From contig JASJBY010000028.1 in the NCBI GenBank assembly GCA_030066245.1, positions 1 through 20,631 on the forward strand: a stretch of DNA of 20,631 nucleotides. The letters are read 5' to 3'. A model generated the notes under the pieces. It was not told the DNA's origin. It saw only the letters and a list, made by a program, of their open reading frames with translations, and searched no databases. This stretch comes from Gammaproteobacteria bacterium. Lineage in GTDB: Bacteria; Pseudomonadota; Gammaproteobacteria; JAABTG01. This document shows, piece by piece, positions 6,841 through 16,117 of the stretch. Position numbers and translations under genes: made by a program. How positions within the stretch are numbered: the first letter of the stretch is position 1; every line of letters begins with the position of its first letter.

Positions 6841-9800
6841 TCAACGCGGGAAGCTCAGGTCCAAAAGGAATGGGCGGCGGGCGTCCGGTCGGCTCACCAC
6901 CGGCTCAGCACGGACACGACCACTCCCCACCGGCGCGAAGCTGCCGGTGGTTTTCCCGAACGGGACAGCGACTGGCGGCAGCGGGTGACGTGCGCCCGGT
7001 TCGCTCGCCGGCAGCAACGGGGGCGCGGCCCGGGAGCGCGCGACCAGGGGTCCCCAGTCATCCGGCCGGGCGGGATGATAGGTGCAGCCGCCGACCACTC
7101 GCGAGCTCCAGGTGTCTACCAGGTCGAACACCAGCGCGCCCAGGGGCGCCACGGTCGGGTGCATGGTCGCCGGCGGGTTGCACGCCTTGAAGCGCACGCC
7201 GGCGACGCCCTCCCCTACCACGCCCGTGGACTGCAGCGGCACGCCTTCACCATTGCATTCCAGCACGTAGCGACCGGGGCTGAGCCCGGTCACATGGACC
7301 TGTACACGGTCGTTCGCCAGGTCAAGGAAGCGTGCCATGCCGGTGCCGGTGACCTCTTCGGCCAACACGGGCCACGGCTCCAGCGCCGTCCGAAGCTCAA
7401 TCTCCACATCCTCGAAGCTGACCCTTCCGAGCACCGGAAAGCGGCGCGCCACGAGCGGCTCGAACCAGTCCGGCTGGAGCGGATAACCCGCTTCCGCGAG
7501 GTCGTCGAGCACGCTGAGGAAGTCCTGCCAGAGCAGGCGCGGCAGCATGAAGCGGTCGTACAGCTGCCCCCCCCACGGCTGTAACTCGCCCCGCTCCGGG
7601 AAGCGCAGGAAGCGCAGCATGAAGCCCCGCACAAGCAGATTCTGAAGGACGCCGAACTCAGCATCGGGTGGCGTTTCAAAAGCGGTCAATGCCACCCGAC
7701 CAAGGCGTCGGCTGGCGCGCGCGGGCTCGTAGAGTTCATCGACGCGAATTTCGGCCCGCCGCATGTCGCCGGCCGGATCGGTCAGAAGGTGGCGCAGCAC
7801 CCTGTCGGCCAGCCAGGGCGCGGCAGTCTCGCCGGCCGGCAAATGCTCGAGCGCGATGGAGAGCTCATAGAGGGTTTCCTCCCTGCCCTCGTCGACCCGC
7901 GGCGCGTAGCCCGAGGGGCCGATCCCCCGGCCTGCGAACAGGTACGAGAGGCTGGGGTGGCGATGCCAGTAGGCAATCAGAGAGCGCAGCAGCTGCGGGC
8001 GAAGCAGGAAGGGGCTTTGCCGGGGATCGCGGGCACCCAGCACCATGGGCGCCCCGCCGCCCGGGGGAGAATGCCGGCCGTCCGCAGTCACCCGCTCGGT
8101 GCGCAGGCCGCTGCGGGCCGCCTCCTCGAAAGCCGACCGCAGCCACGCCTCCGTTTCCGGCAGATCCCGCGCCGCTGGCAGGCGCATGCGCAACACGCCC
8201 GCGTCGGGCTCGAGAACGAGGCGCCGCAGCCTGAAGTCCTCCGGTGGCTCGTAGCCTTCCAAAACGGCGGACAGATCCAGTGATCGCGCCGTCGCCTCGA
8301 TCGCGGCCACCAGGTCCAGGAAAGACTCCGAATGGGTGAGCGGCGGCAGAAAGCAGTGCAGCCGGCCTTGGCGGATCTCCAGGCAGATGGCCGTGCGCGG
8401 AGTTTCCCCACCCTCCTCTGCATCCACCTGCGACCCCGGCTTCGGCATGCGGCTCAAGCGCGCGCTAACCTCGCCGTGCACCTGCGGCAGCACTGGACGC
8501 TCGTCGAAGTGGCAGCGTTCCGGCTCCGTCGCCTCCTGGGTCTCGAACGGCAGGCTTTCCAGCGGCAGTCGATAGCCCATGGGCGAATCGCCAGGCATGA
8601 GGAATATGCCCGAGCGTCGAAACCGCCAGGGCTGGCTCGCCCAGCACCCCTCGACGACATTCCAGCGTAGGGGCAGAACATAGCCCCGCGGTACGCCGAA
8701 GCTGTGGGAAAGCTTGTCTGCCAGCTCGCGTCGACGCTCCGGCTCCCGCAGGTCACTCCAGACCGGAACCAGATCCTGCCGAACTTCGTCGCGCCAGAGC
8801 GCATGCAAGCCGTCCTCGTGGGCCGCGACCAGACACGCCGGCGCGAGACCCAGCGCACGCGCCAACCTGCGACCGAATCGCTCCGCGTCCTCCAGGGTCA
8901 GCCCCCCCTGAGCGCCAACCCAGCTCAACCGAGCCGGATCGCGGCAGACAGGCTCGCCGTCGACCCGCCACCAGCAGCTCAGGCGCCAGCGCGGCAATGG
9001 CTCGCCAGAGAACCACTCCCCCTGCCCGACCTGCAACACACCGCCGGGGGCGAGGCGGTCGCGCAGGCGCGTTAGCAGGTCCTCTGCGACGCGCCGCTTA
9101 CCGGGGCCCAGGGCGACCCGATTCCACTCCGGGAGATGTGGCTCGCCGGCCGGAACGAAGCTAAGCTGAGTCTCCACGGTAAGCTCGATGTCGGCCGCCT
9201 GCAGATCCTGGTCCATGCGATGCCCCACCGCCTGCACGTCGCCCCAGTCGGCAACGGAGATACGCCGGGCGGGCGCACGCGACTTCAGACGCCTTACCGA
9301 GACGCTCTCCTGCAGCTCTTCCTCGCACGACTCGTGATAGCCCACCAGCGGCTGGGCCCGTAACGGATCGGGGGCGGCCGCCAGGGGCAGATAGCCTTCG
9401 TGGACGAACAGCCCGCCCGCCGGATCCATGCCCACCCAGCCGGCACCGGGCAGATATACCTCTGTCCACGCGTGCAAGGAGGCCGACGGCTCCCTGGTCA
9501 GAAAAACGCGATAGCCCGAGACCAGACGCGCCGCCATGCCCAGGTCGCGTAGGGCCAGCGTCGCGAGCCACGCAACGGCGCGGGGGGAGCCGGTGCCGGC
9601 TGCCAGAGTGGCCTCCAAGTCGATGGCGCCGGAATCCATGGGCAGCACGCTCGGAACCGAGTCGCCCACCTGGCTGTTCACCTGTCGCAGGAAATCCATG
9701 ATATAGCCAGGCTGAGCTAACAGCCCCTCCAGCCAGGCATCCAGCCTGGCACCCGGTGCGGGCGCGGCCAGGTAAGGCGCCAGCTCCTTGCGCAGCTGCT

Positions 9801-10128
9801 CCGGGTAATCGAAGGGATATTCGGCGGCATAGGGCTCCACCAGGAAATCGAAGGGATTCATCGGCTCGAGCTCCGCGATGAGCTCCACATCCAGCCCGAG
9901 CCGCGTCACGGGCTCGGGAAAATCGAGACGTCCAACGTAGTTCTCAAGCGGGTCTCGCAGCCAATTTAGCCAGTGAGGCTGGGCTTCCACTTTCAGGGAG
10001 TAGGCGGTGACACGGCTGCGGCCTCCAGGCGCCGGCCGCAGCCGCAGCCAGTGCGTGGACAGGCGCACGGCACGGGAGAAGCGCTGTTCGATCCGATGCC
10101 GCAGAGAGATGCGGGTACTCATGGTCAT
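6841..10128 (-). CDS. Degenerate transglutaminase/DUF2126 paralogue (probable pseudoenzyme)
   Basis: A 1095-aa protein with the same architecture as its upstream neighbour: bacterial transglutaminase N-terminal region (about 1-120), transglutaminase core (about 140-245), then a long DUF2126 putative amidoligase region. The nucleophile position reads GSPRAVAW (Pro182), where the neighbour has GSCRDTGW; His219 (SLHAWTEVY) and Asp235 (GMDPAGG) remain. The DUF2126 motifs are also lost: GGEPT becomes ETQLS (319-323), IEVNIHP becomes LRMRLPA (646-652), and HTGTGGGNH becomes HSPPGGGAP (686-694). The frame is nevertheless open end to end and the C-terminus (FLLDLSFPR) parallels the neighbour's, so this is a maintained protein, perhaps a partner or scaffold subunit. 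The start ATG overlaps the upstream stop (ATGA, 10125-10128); the frame continues upstream only inside the neighbour. Confidence 0.88.
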   Translation of the reverse strand: MTMSTRISLRHRIEQRFSRAVRLSTHWLRLRPAPGGRSRVTAYSLKVEAQPHWLNWLRDPLENYVGRLDFPEPVTRLGLDVELIAELEPMNPFDFLVEPYAAEYPFDYPEQLRKELAPYLAAPAPGARLDAWLEGLLAQPGYIMDFLRQVNSQVGDSVPSVLPMDSGAIDLEATLAAGTGSPRAVAWLATLALRDLGMAARLVSGYRVFLTREPSASLHAWTEVYLPGAGWVGMDPAGGLFVHEGYLPLAAAPDPLRAQPLVGYHESCEEELQESVSVRRLKSRAPARRISVADWGDVQAVGHRMDQDLQAADIELTVETQLSFVPAGEPHLPEWNRVALGPGKRRVAEDLLTRLRDRLAPGGVLQVGQGEWFSGEPLPRWRLSCWWRVDGEPVCRDPARLSWVGAQGGLTLEDAERFGRRLARALGLAPACLVAAHEDGLHALWRDEVRQDLVPVWSDLREPERRRELADKLSHSFGVPRGYVLPLRWNVVEGCWASQPWRFRRSGIFLMPGDSPMGYRLPLESLPFETQEATEPERCHFDERPVLPQVHGEVSARLSRMPKPGSQVDAEEGGETPRTAICLEIRQGRLHCFLPPLTHSESFLDLVAAIEATARSLDLSAVLEGYEPPEDFRLRRLVLEPDAGVLRMRLPAARDLPETEAWLRSAFEEAARSGLRTERVTADGRHSPPGGGAPMVLGARDPRQSPFLLRPQLLRSLIAYWHRHPSLSYLFAGRGIGPSGYAPRVDEGREETLYELSIALEHLPAGETAAPWLADRVLRHLLTDPAGDMRRAEIRVDELYEPARASRRLGRVALTAFETPPDAEFGVLQNLLVRGFMLRFLRFPERGELQPWGGQLYDRFMLPRLLWQDFLSVLDDLAEAGYPLQPDWFEPLVARRFPVLGRVSFEDVEIELRTALEPWPVLAEEVTGTGMARFLDLANDRVQVHVTGLSPGRYVLECNGEGVPLQSTGVVGEGVAGVRFKACNPPATMHPTVAPLGALVFDLVDTWSSRVVGGCTYHPARPDDWGPLVARSRAAPPLLPASEPGARHPLPPVAVPFGKTTGSFAPVGSGRVRAEPVVSRPDARRPFLLDLSFPR

Positions 10129-13100
10129 CGGCCTTCGCCGGCGCGGCGCAAGTCCAAGGTGCAGGGGAAGTTCGGGTTGGGCCGCTCCGGCGGCGGGTAG
10201 CGGAGCTCCTGACGGCCAAGCCCCTCGCCGCGCAGGCGCTGCACCCACTCGGGTGGCTGGGGCTCACCTTGGGTGTGGCCCCAAGCCCAGAAACGCGAAA
10301 TACGGCGCGCCTCGGCCTCGTACGCGTTCACCGGGAAAGACTCGTAGGCAAGACCGCCGGGGTGCACCACATGGTAGACGCATCCGCCGATGGCCCGACC
10401 TACCCCCTTCTCCACCACGTCGAACACCAGCGGCGCATGCACCTGGACGGTGGGGTGCAGACCGAAGGCGGCGGACCAGGCCTTGTAACGCACGCCGGCC
10501 ACGTACTCGCCGGTAATGCCCGTGGCGCGGAGCGGCAGGCGCCTTCCGTTGCAGGTCATCACATGGCGCTCCGGGTCCAGGCCCCGGCAAGTCACCTGTA
10601 AGCGCTCCACTGCCGAATCCACCACCCGCGCCTGGCGATGGGCGGTGGTCTCCTCCCCCAGCACCTGCCACGGCTCCAGCGCCATGCGCAGCTCGACCTC
10701 CAAACCCTCATAGTCCACCCGGCCGTATACCGGAAAGCGAAACTCCTGAAACGGCGCGAACCAAGCTGCGTTGAAGGCATAGCCGGAGCGGTTGAGGTCG
10801 GCGATGACCGCTTCGAGATCCGCCCAGACGTAGTAAGGCAGCATGAAGCGGTCGTTGAGGGCTGTCCCCCAACGCACCAGCTCGTGCCGATAGGGCTCCG
10901 TCCAGAAACGCGCCACCAGCGCTCTCAAGAGCAGCATCTGGGCCAGGCTCATGCGGGCGTGCGGCGGCATCTCGAAGCCACGAAACTCAACCAGTCCCTG
11001 GCGACCCGCCGAGGTGTCCGCCGAATAGAGCTTGTCGATGCAGAACTCCGCGCGGTGAGTATTGCCGGTAAGGTCGGCTAGGAAGCTGCGCAACGCGCGA
11101 TCCACGACCGACGGTGAAGAGGCCCGCTCAATCTCCTCGAGGCTGTGCTCCAGCTCCGTGAGAAGCTCGCTGCCCCGCTCGTCGATTCTCGGCGCCTGGG
11201 AGGTGGCACCGATGAACAGACCGGAGAACAGGTAGGACAACGCCGGATGGTGCTGCCAGAAAGTGAGCAGCGAACGCAGCAGATCTGGGCGGCGGAGAAA
11301 TGGGCTGTCGGCCGGCGTGGGCCCGCCCAGAGTGACATGGTTTCCCCCGCCCGTGCCCGTGTGACGCCCGTCGAGCATGAACTTCTCGGTGCCAAGACGG
11401 GCGAGCCGTGCCTGTTCATAGAGCGTAACGGTATTGTGCTCCAGGTCGTCCCAGGTCACGGCCGGATGGATGTTGACCTCGATGACTCCCGGGTCCGGCG
11501 TCACCTTGAAGTAGTCGAGCAACGGGCTCGCCGGCGGCTCATAGCCCTCGATGACGACCGGCAGAGACAGCTCCGCCGCAGTGGCCTGCACCGCGTCGAG
11601 CAGACCGGCGTATAAACGGAAATCCTCCAGCAGGGGCATGAACACGTACAGCTTGCCGTCTCGTGGCTCCAGGCATATGGCCGTGTGGGGCACACCTGCC
11701 CAGGCGCGATAACGGCGTCGGATGACTTCCGGCCGGGCATCGGCGGCAAGCGGCCCGCTGGCCTGCGGCGCCTCGCCGCCACCGGCGGCTGGCGGCCATG
11801 GCGCAGGAGCGATCAGTTCCTCTTCCCGCTCGACCTCGTCCACCCAGGGCAGCTGGTGGATGGGGAGCCGCAAACCCATGGGCGAACCACCGGGCACCAG
11901 CTGCATGCGCTCCCCCGGAAAGCGCCACGGGCCGCTGCGCCAGCAACCCTGCTCCAAGTCCCAGGTAACGGGCAGTGCGTAGCCCACGGCGCGATCCAGG
12001 CCCCGGGCGAGCGCCAGGCTCATGTCATCACGGAACTGCGGCGCCCACGGAATGGCCACCGTGTCCACCGCCTCCGGCTGCCGCGCCTCGCGCCAGAGGT
12101 AGTAGGCCCAGTTCTCGTAGCCCGCTATGGGCTCGGCCTCCACCAGCTTCAGACCTGCGGCGAGTCGCTCGGCGAAACGGAGCGCATCCGCGGCGGTCAT
12201 GCCGTAATGCCTGGATTCATCGGCTGCCAGTGCCTCGTCCCGCCACAGGGGCACGCCGTCGGTTCGCCAGTAGCAGCCGAGGGCCCAGCGGGGCAACGGC
12301 TCGCCCGGGTACCATTTACCCTGGCCGTAGTGCAACAACCCCCCCGCTGCGAAAGCGCTCTTCAGGCGCTTCAGGAGCACCCCGGCACGCTCGCGCTTGT
12401 CAACGCCCAGCGCCTCGGTGTTCCACTCAGCCCCCTCCATGTCGTCCACGGAGACAAAAGTGGGCTCCCCGCCCATGGTCAGACGCACGTCCAGCGCCTC
12501 CAGCTCATCATCGATAGTCCGACCCAACGCGCGGATTGCTGCCCACTGTTCCTCCGTGTAGGGCTTGGTGACACGGGGGTCCTCGTGCACACGCATGATG
12601 TCGTTGGAATAGTCGAACTGGACCTCGCACTTGTCGCTGTAGCCCGTAATGGGCGCGGCGCTCACCGGGTCCGGCGTGCACGACAGCGGAATGTGGCCCT
12701 CGCCTGCGAAGAGACCCGAGGTAGGATCCAGTCCGACCCACCCTGCCCCCGGCACGTACACCTCGGCCCAGGCATGGAGATCGGTAAAGTCGTGTTTCGG
12801 ACCCGAGGGGCCGTCCAGTGCCTTGACGTCTGCAGTGAGTTGTATCAGGTAGCCCGAGACGAAGCGTGCGGCCAAGCCCAGATGGCGCAGGATCTGTACC
12901 AGCAGCCAGCCCGTATCGCGGCAAGAGCCGAGCGCCTTGTCGAATGTCTCCTCACAGCTCTGAATTCCAGGGTCCAGCCGTACCGTGTAATCGATCTCCT
13001 GACGAAGGCGCTGATTCAGATCCACAAGAAAATCGACAATCTTGGTCTTCCGGCGCTCGACCTTCGACACCCACCGCTGCAGTCGGGGCCCCGACTCTGT

Positions 13101-13460
13101 GATCTCGAAGTAAGGCTCGAGCTCCTTGCGCAACAGGGCGTCATAGCGGAACGGGTAGTGCTCGGCGTATGCCTCCACGAAGAAATCGAACGGGTTGATG
13201 ACCGTCATGTCCGCCACCAGCCGGACACGCACGGCCAGTTCGCTCACCCGCTCCGGGAACACAACGCGCGCCACGAAGTTGCTGAACGGGTCCTGCTGCC
13301 AATAGAGGCGGTGCTGTTGGGGGGCGATCTCCAGGCAATACTCGTGGACCGGTGTGCGCGCATGGGGTGCCGGACGCAGCCTGATCAGGTGCGGGGAAAG
13401 GTTTACCGGCCGGTCGTAGTGGTAAACGGTTCTGTGGTCGAGGGCGACGCGTATGGCCAT
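10125..13460 (-). CDS. Transglutaminase-like protease fused to DUF2126 putative amidoligase
   Basis: A protein of 1111 aa combining a transglutaminase-like domain (peptide hydrolysis or transfer) with DUF2126, a predicted COOH-NH2 ligase of glutamine-synthetase fold. The N-terminal region has TVYHYDRPVNLSPHLIRLRP (11-30). The catalytic triad is complete: Cys180 in ALGSCRDTGWLL, His229 in DLHAWAEVY, Asp245 in GLDPTSG. DUF2126 motifs are intact: TMGGEPTF (328-335), HYGQGKWYPGEPLPRW (377-392), GVIEVNIHP (658-666), and DGRHTGTGGGNHV (697-709). No signal peptide is visible, so it is probably cytosolic. The start chosen is ATG 13460-13458; an in-frame TTG at 13466 adds two residues. It is the first gene of a two-gene leftward operon. 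Genomes often place such genes beside ATP-grasp/alpha-E proteins; none is in the window. The substrate is unknown. Confidence 0.9.
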   Translation of the reverse strand: MAIRVALDHRTVYHYDRPVNLSPHLIRLRPAPHARTPVHEYCLEIAPQQHRLYWQQDPFSNFVARVVFPERVSELAVRVRLVADMTVINPFDFFVEAYAEHYPFRYDALLRKELEPYFEITESGPRLQRWVSKVERRKTKIVDFLVDLNQRLRQEIDYTVRLDPGIQSCEETFDKALGSCRDTGWLLVQILRHLGLAARFVSGYLIQLTADVKALDGPSGPKHDFTDLHAWAEVYVPGAGWVGLDPTSGLFAGEGHIPLSCTPDPVSAAPITGYSDKCEVQFDYSNDIMRVHEDPRVTKPYTEEQWAAIRALGRTIDDELEALDVRLTMGGEPTFVSVDDMEGAEWNTEALGVDKRERAGVLLKRLKSAFAAGGLLHYGQGKWYPGEPLPRWALGCYWRTDGVPLWRDEALAADESRHYGMTAADALRFAERLAAGLKLVEAEPIAGYENWAYYLWREARQPEAVDTVAIPWAPQFRDDMSLALARGLDRAVGYALPVTWDLEQGCWRSGPWRFPGERMQLVPGGSPMGLRLPIHQLPWVDEVEREEELIAPAPWPPAAGGGEAPQASGPLAADARPEVIRRRYRAWAGVPHTAICLEPRDGKLYVFMPLLEDFRLYAGLLDAVQATAAELSLPVVIEGYEPPASPLLDYFKVTPDPGVIEVNIHPAVTWDDLEHNTVTLYEQARLARLGTEKFMLDGRHTGTGGGNHVTLGGPTPADSPFLRRPDLLRSLLTFWQHHPALSYLFSGLFIGATSQAPRIDERGSELLTELEHSLEEIERASSPSVVDRALRSFLADLTGNTHRAEFCIDKLYSADTSAGRQGLVEFRGFEMPPHARMSLAQMLLLRALVARFWTEPYRHELVRWGTALNDRFMLPYYVWADLEAVIADLNRSGYAFNAAWFAPFQEFRFPVYGRVDYEGLEVELRMALEPWQVLGEETTAHRQARVVDSAVERLQVTCRGLDPERHVMTCNGRRLPLRATGITGEYVAGVRYKAWSAAFGLHPTVQVHAPLVFDVVEKGVGRAIGGCVYHVVHPGGLAYESFPVNAYEAEARRISRFWAWGHTQGEPQPPEWVQRLRGEGLGRQELRYPPPERPNPNFPCTLDLRRAGEGR

Positions 13461-13749
13461 GAACAATCTCGGCGCCAGGCCGTCAAGTCATAACGCAGAG
13501 CAAACGCTGTGCCACAACAGGACGCCAGGGTTCACCTCCGGTGATCCCGGATGGTCGCCGTCGGGTGGTCGCCAGCGCGCACCGACATGACGCCAGGCGC
13601 CGCCTTCGTGGATCATGCTGGTGCACGGATTCGCTTGCTCGGAACCGACGCGTCCTTACCAAAGTTTAATCCTCCGGCAATCCGCTCGTTAGTATGCCGC
13701 GGCTATGGTAAGTGCTGTTCAACTCTAGTCACTCTTGGAGGACTCAGTA
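13461..13749. promoter_or_regulatory. Divergent intergenic region (transglutaminase operon / htrA-like gene)
   Basis: This 289-bp region separates two divergent transcription units and must hold both promoters. The stretch about 13655-13740 is noticeably more AT-rich (containing AAAGTTTAAT and GTTAGTAT) and is the best place for the rightward promoter, but I see no box pair with good spacing and no clear sigma-E GGAACTT/TCTGA pair. A GGAGG at 13737-13741 is the Shine-Dalgarno of the rightward gene. Confidence 0.5.
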
Positions 13750-15306
13750 ATGCAGGAACGTAGGAACCATAGCCCGGCGCCGACCAAGGACCATGCCCGA
13801 CCTGCGGGCCAGCGATTCAAGCGTTCGGCGGTCGCTCTTGCTGTCGCCCTTGCCGTCGGTGGCCTCACGGGCATTGCCGCTGCGCGTCTGCCCGAGGCCA
13901 CACACCTGCCCGATTCATCGCCGCTGGTCACCGCCGCGTCGGCCGTCCAGTCCAAGGCGGGCTTTGCGGAAGTGGTGCACGCAGTCCAGCCTGCGGTCGT
14001 GAATGTGGCCGTTGTCGGTACTGCCGCGTCGACGCGCCGCAATCCACCCGACCTGCAGCTGCCGGACAACTCCCCCTTTCGGGAATTCTTCGAGCGCTTC
14101 TTCGAGCAGTCCCCCATGCTGCCTCAGCGAGGTGGTCCCGGGACGAAAACCCAGGGAGTCGGGTCTGGATTCATTGTGACACCGGATGGTTATATCGTGA
14201 CCAACCATCATGTGATAGACGGCGCGGAACAAGTCAACGTGGTTCTCAACGACGGTCGTCGCCTGACGGCCGAGCTGCGGGGCGTGGACCCGAAGACAGA
14301 CCTGGCGCTGCTTAAGGTCGAAACCGACGATGTGCTGCCATATGTGACCTTCGGGGACTCGGACACCGCCCGGGCCGGCGACTGGGTGCTCGCCATCGGC
14401 AATCCTTTCGGCCTCGGCGGCTCGGTTACCAGCGGCATCATCTCGGCAAGGGGCAGGGACATACAATCAGGTCCCTACGACGACTACCTGCAGATTGACG
14501 CGCCCATCAACCGGGGCAACTCCGGAGGACCTCTGTTCGACCTGACCGGGCAAGTCATCGGCGTCAACACGGCCATCTACTCTCCCACGGGCGGGAACGT
14601 GGGCATCGGCTTCGCCGTGCCGGCTGCTCAGGCCAAGCCCGTCATCGAGCAGCTGATGGCCAACGGCCACGTGGAGCGGGGCTGGCTCGGTGTGCAGATC
14701 CAGACGGTGACCGATGACCTGGCCAAGAGCCTGGGTCTTCCCCGTGCCGAAGGCGCCCTGGTCGGAGAGGTCACGCCGGACTCACCCGCCGCCCGGGCTG
14801 GCATACAGGTGGGTGACGTCATACTGTCTTTCAACGAACAGCAAATCAGCGAGCTGAAGGATTTGCCCCGCCTCGTCGCGGACACGGCCCCCGGCGCCAA
14901 GACCCCCCTGAGCGTGTGGCGAGACGGCAAGCGTCAGAGCCTGCACGCGGTCATCAAACGCACCCCCGGCGAGAAAGTCACCCTGGCCGGGAAAACGCAG
15001 GAAACATCGGAGCAGGCAAAGCTTGGCCTGGCTGTGGCCGCTATCACGCCGGAGCTTCGGGAACGGTTCAAAATCGCGGGAGATGTTCGTGGTACGCTAG
15101 TTGTCGAAGTCGAGTCCGGCAGCGCGGCCGAGCGCCGCGGGCTCAAACCGGGCGACGTCATCGTCCGGGCCGGGCGCACACCCGTGGCCGCGCCAGCAGC
15201 CCTCGCTTCCGAGGTTCAGAAGGCGGCTGCCGCTGAGCAGGACAACGTGCTGCTGCTGGTCAATCGCCAGGGCCAACAGTGGTTCGTGGCCGTGGAGGTA
15301 GGCTGA
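13750..15306 (+). CDS. Do/HtrA-family periplasmic serine protease (DegP/DegQ/MucD-like)
   Basis: Periplasmic quality-control protease and chaperone of the Do family, 518 aa. Residues 1-24 are a basic N-terminus, 25-45 a hydrophobic export or anchor segment. The trypsin-like domain has His154 (IVTNHHVIDGAE), Asp184 (PKTDLALLKV) and the nucleophile Ser258 (INRGNSGGPLFD). Two PDZ domains follow: one starting near ERGWLGVQIQTV with SPAARAGIQVGDVIL, and one near the C-terminus with SAAERRGLKPGDVIV. A region rich in F/E (FREFFERFF) resembles the LA loop. The start is ATG 13750 with GGAGG 8 bp upstream; the longer TTG-initiated frame at 13735 would swallow that site. A hairpin terminator follows, then a two-component pair, a pairing that suggests envelope-stress control. 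Calling it degP versus mucD/degQ is not possible from sequence alone. Confidence 0.93.
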   Translation: MQERRNHSPAPTKDHARPAGQRFKRSAVALAVALAVGGLTGIAAARLPEATHLPDSSPLVTAASAVQSKAGFAEVVHAVQPAVVNVAVVGTAASTRRNPPDLQLPDNSPFREFFERFFEQSPMLPQRGGPGTKTQGVGSGFIVTPDGYIVTNHHVIDGAEQVNVVLNDGRRLTAELRGVDPKTDLALLKVETDDVLPYVTFGDSDTARAGDWVLAIGNPFGLGGSVTSGIISARGRDIQSGPYDDYLQIDAPINRGNSGGPLFDLTGQVIGVNTAIYSPTGGNVGIGFAVPAAQAKPVIEQLMANGHVERGWLGVQIQTVTDDLAKSLGLPRAEGALVGEVTPDSPAARAGIQVGDVILSFNEQQISELKDLPRLVADTAPGAKTPLSVWRDGKRQSLHAVIKRTPGEKVTLAGKTQETSEQAKLGLAVAAITPELRERFKIAGDVRGTLVVEVESGSAAERRGLKPGDVIVRAGRTPVAAPAALASEVQKAAAAEQDNVLLLVNRQGQQWFVAVEVG

Positions 15307-15336
15307 GCGACCGCGCCGAACGCCCCGAAAGCAAAA

Positions 15337-15365
15337 GGCGCCGCCGCCAGGACGCCGGCGGCGCC
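15337..15365 (+). terminator. GC-rich hairpin after htrA-like gene
   Basis: A 10-bp perfect stem, GGCGCCGCCG (15337-15346) with CGGCGGCGCC (15356-15365) and a 9-base loop, begins 30 bp after the stop and is preceded by AAAA. Only three T residues follow shortly after (15368-15370), so termination is likely but may be partial, allowing read-through to the response regulator. Confidence 0.65.
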
Positions 15366-15370
15366 CGTTT

Positions 15371-15383
15371 GAGACTTCGTCTC
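15371..15383. repeat. Short inverted repeat GAGAC-TTC-GTCTC
   Basis: A perfect 5-bp inverted repeat with a 3-base spacer lies 54 bp upstream of the response-regulator start. It may be an operator half-site pair or part of the leader RNA; no function is shown. Confidence 0.35.
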
Positions 15384-15436
15384 GCGGCCTCATTCTTCAT
15401 CGGCACGAGGGTGCTCACGACGAGACGCCTCCACAC

Positions 15437-16114
15437 ATGCATATTCTGGTCATCGAAGACGACACGAGCACTGCCGGCTATCTCGAGAAGGGCCTGAAGG
15501 AGAGCGGCCATACGACCGTGCATGCCGGGGATGGTAAGGGCGGACTCTTTCTCGCCATGGAAGGCGATTACGATGTCCTGATCGTCGATAGGATGCTCCC
15601 CGGCATCGACGGGCTCGCCGTCATACAGACACTGAGAGCTGCCTCCAACCAGACACCCGTCCTGATCCTGAGCGCGCTGGGCGAGGTGGACGACCGGGTC
15701 AAGGGACTGAAGAGCGGCGGCGACGATTATCTGGTCAAGCCCTTCGCCTTCTCGGAGCTCCTCGCCAGACTGGAGGCTCTCGCTCGACGCAAGGACATCG
15801 CCCGGACCAAAACGGAACATCAGGTGGGAGACCTGACCATGGACTTGCTGTCGCGGACGGTGCGGCGCGCGGGCCGCACCATCGAGCTGCAGCCGCGCGA
15901 GTTCCGGCTGCTGGAGTACCTCATGCGACACGCCGGCCAGGTGGTCACCCGCACCATGTTGCTGGAGGGCGTCTGGGACTATCACTTCGACCCCCAAACC
16001 AACGTCATCGACGTGCACATAAGCCGGCTTCGCTCCAAGGTGGACAAGGAGTTCGGCTACCCGCTGCTGCACACCGTGCGTGGCGCAGGCTATTGCCTGC
16101 GTGCGCCGGAGTGA
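15437..16114 (+). CDS. OmpR/PhoB-family response regulator
   Basis: DNA-binding response regulator of 225 aa. The receiver domain (1-115) has the acidic pair Asp8/Asp9 (LVIEDD), the phospho-acceptor Asp51 (VLIVDRMLPGIDG), Ser80 (LILSALGE) and Lys102 (DDYLVKPF). The winged-helix output domain (about 128-223) carries LQPREFRLLEYLMRH, then VIDVHISRLRSKVD and the terminal TVRGAGYCLR. The sensor kinase starts 3 bp after its stop, so the pair is co-transcribed. Receiver and wing resemble the IrlR/CusR/QseB branch. The upstream htrA-like gene is a plausible target, by position only. Confidence 0.94.
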   Translation: MHILVIEDDTSTAGYLEKGLKESGHTTVHAGDGKGGLFLAMEGDYDVLIVDRMLPGIDGLAVIQTLRAASNQTPVLILSALGEVDDRVKGLKSGGDDYLVKPFAFSELLARLEALARRKDIARTKTEHQVGDLTMDLLSRTVRRAGRTIELQPREFRLLEYLMRHAGQVVTRTMLLEGVWDYHFDPQTNVIDVHISRLRSKVDKEFGYPLLHTVRGAGYCLRAPE

Positions 16115-16117
16115 CGG

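Noticed and set aside
6451..7584. 377-codon plus-strand frame spanning the IS right end and beyond
   Set aside because: It crosses the IS boundary and runs antisense into the transglutaminase paralogue, with no domain content.
11685..13493. Long 602-codon open frame on the plus strand
   Set aside because: It lies entirely antisense to the intact transglutaminase gene, has no recognisable motif, and is explained by GC-rich codon bias on the other strand.
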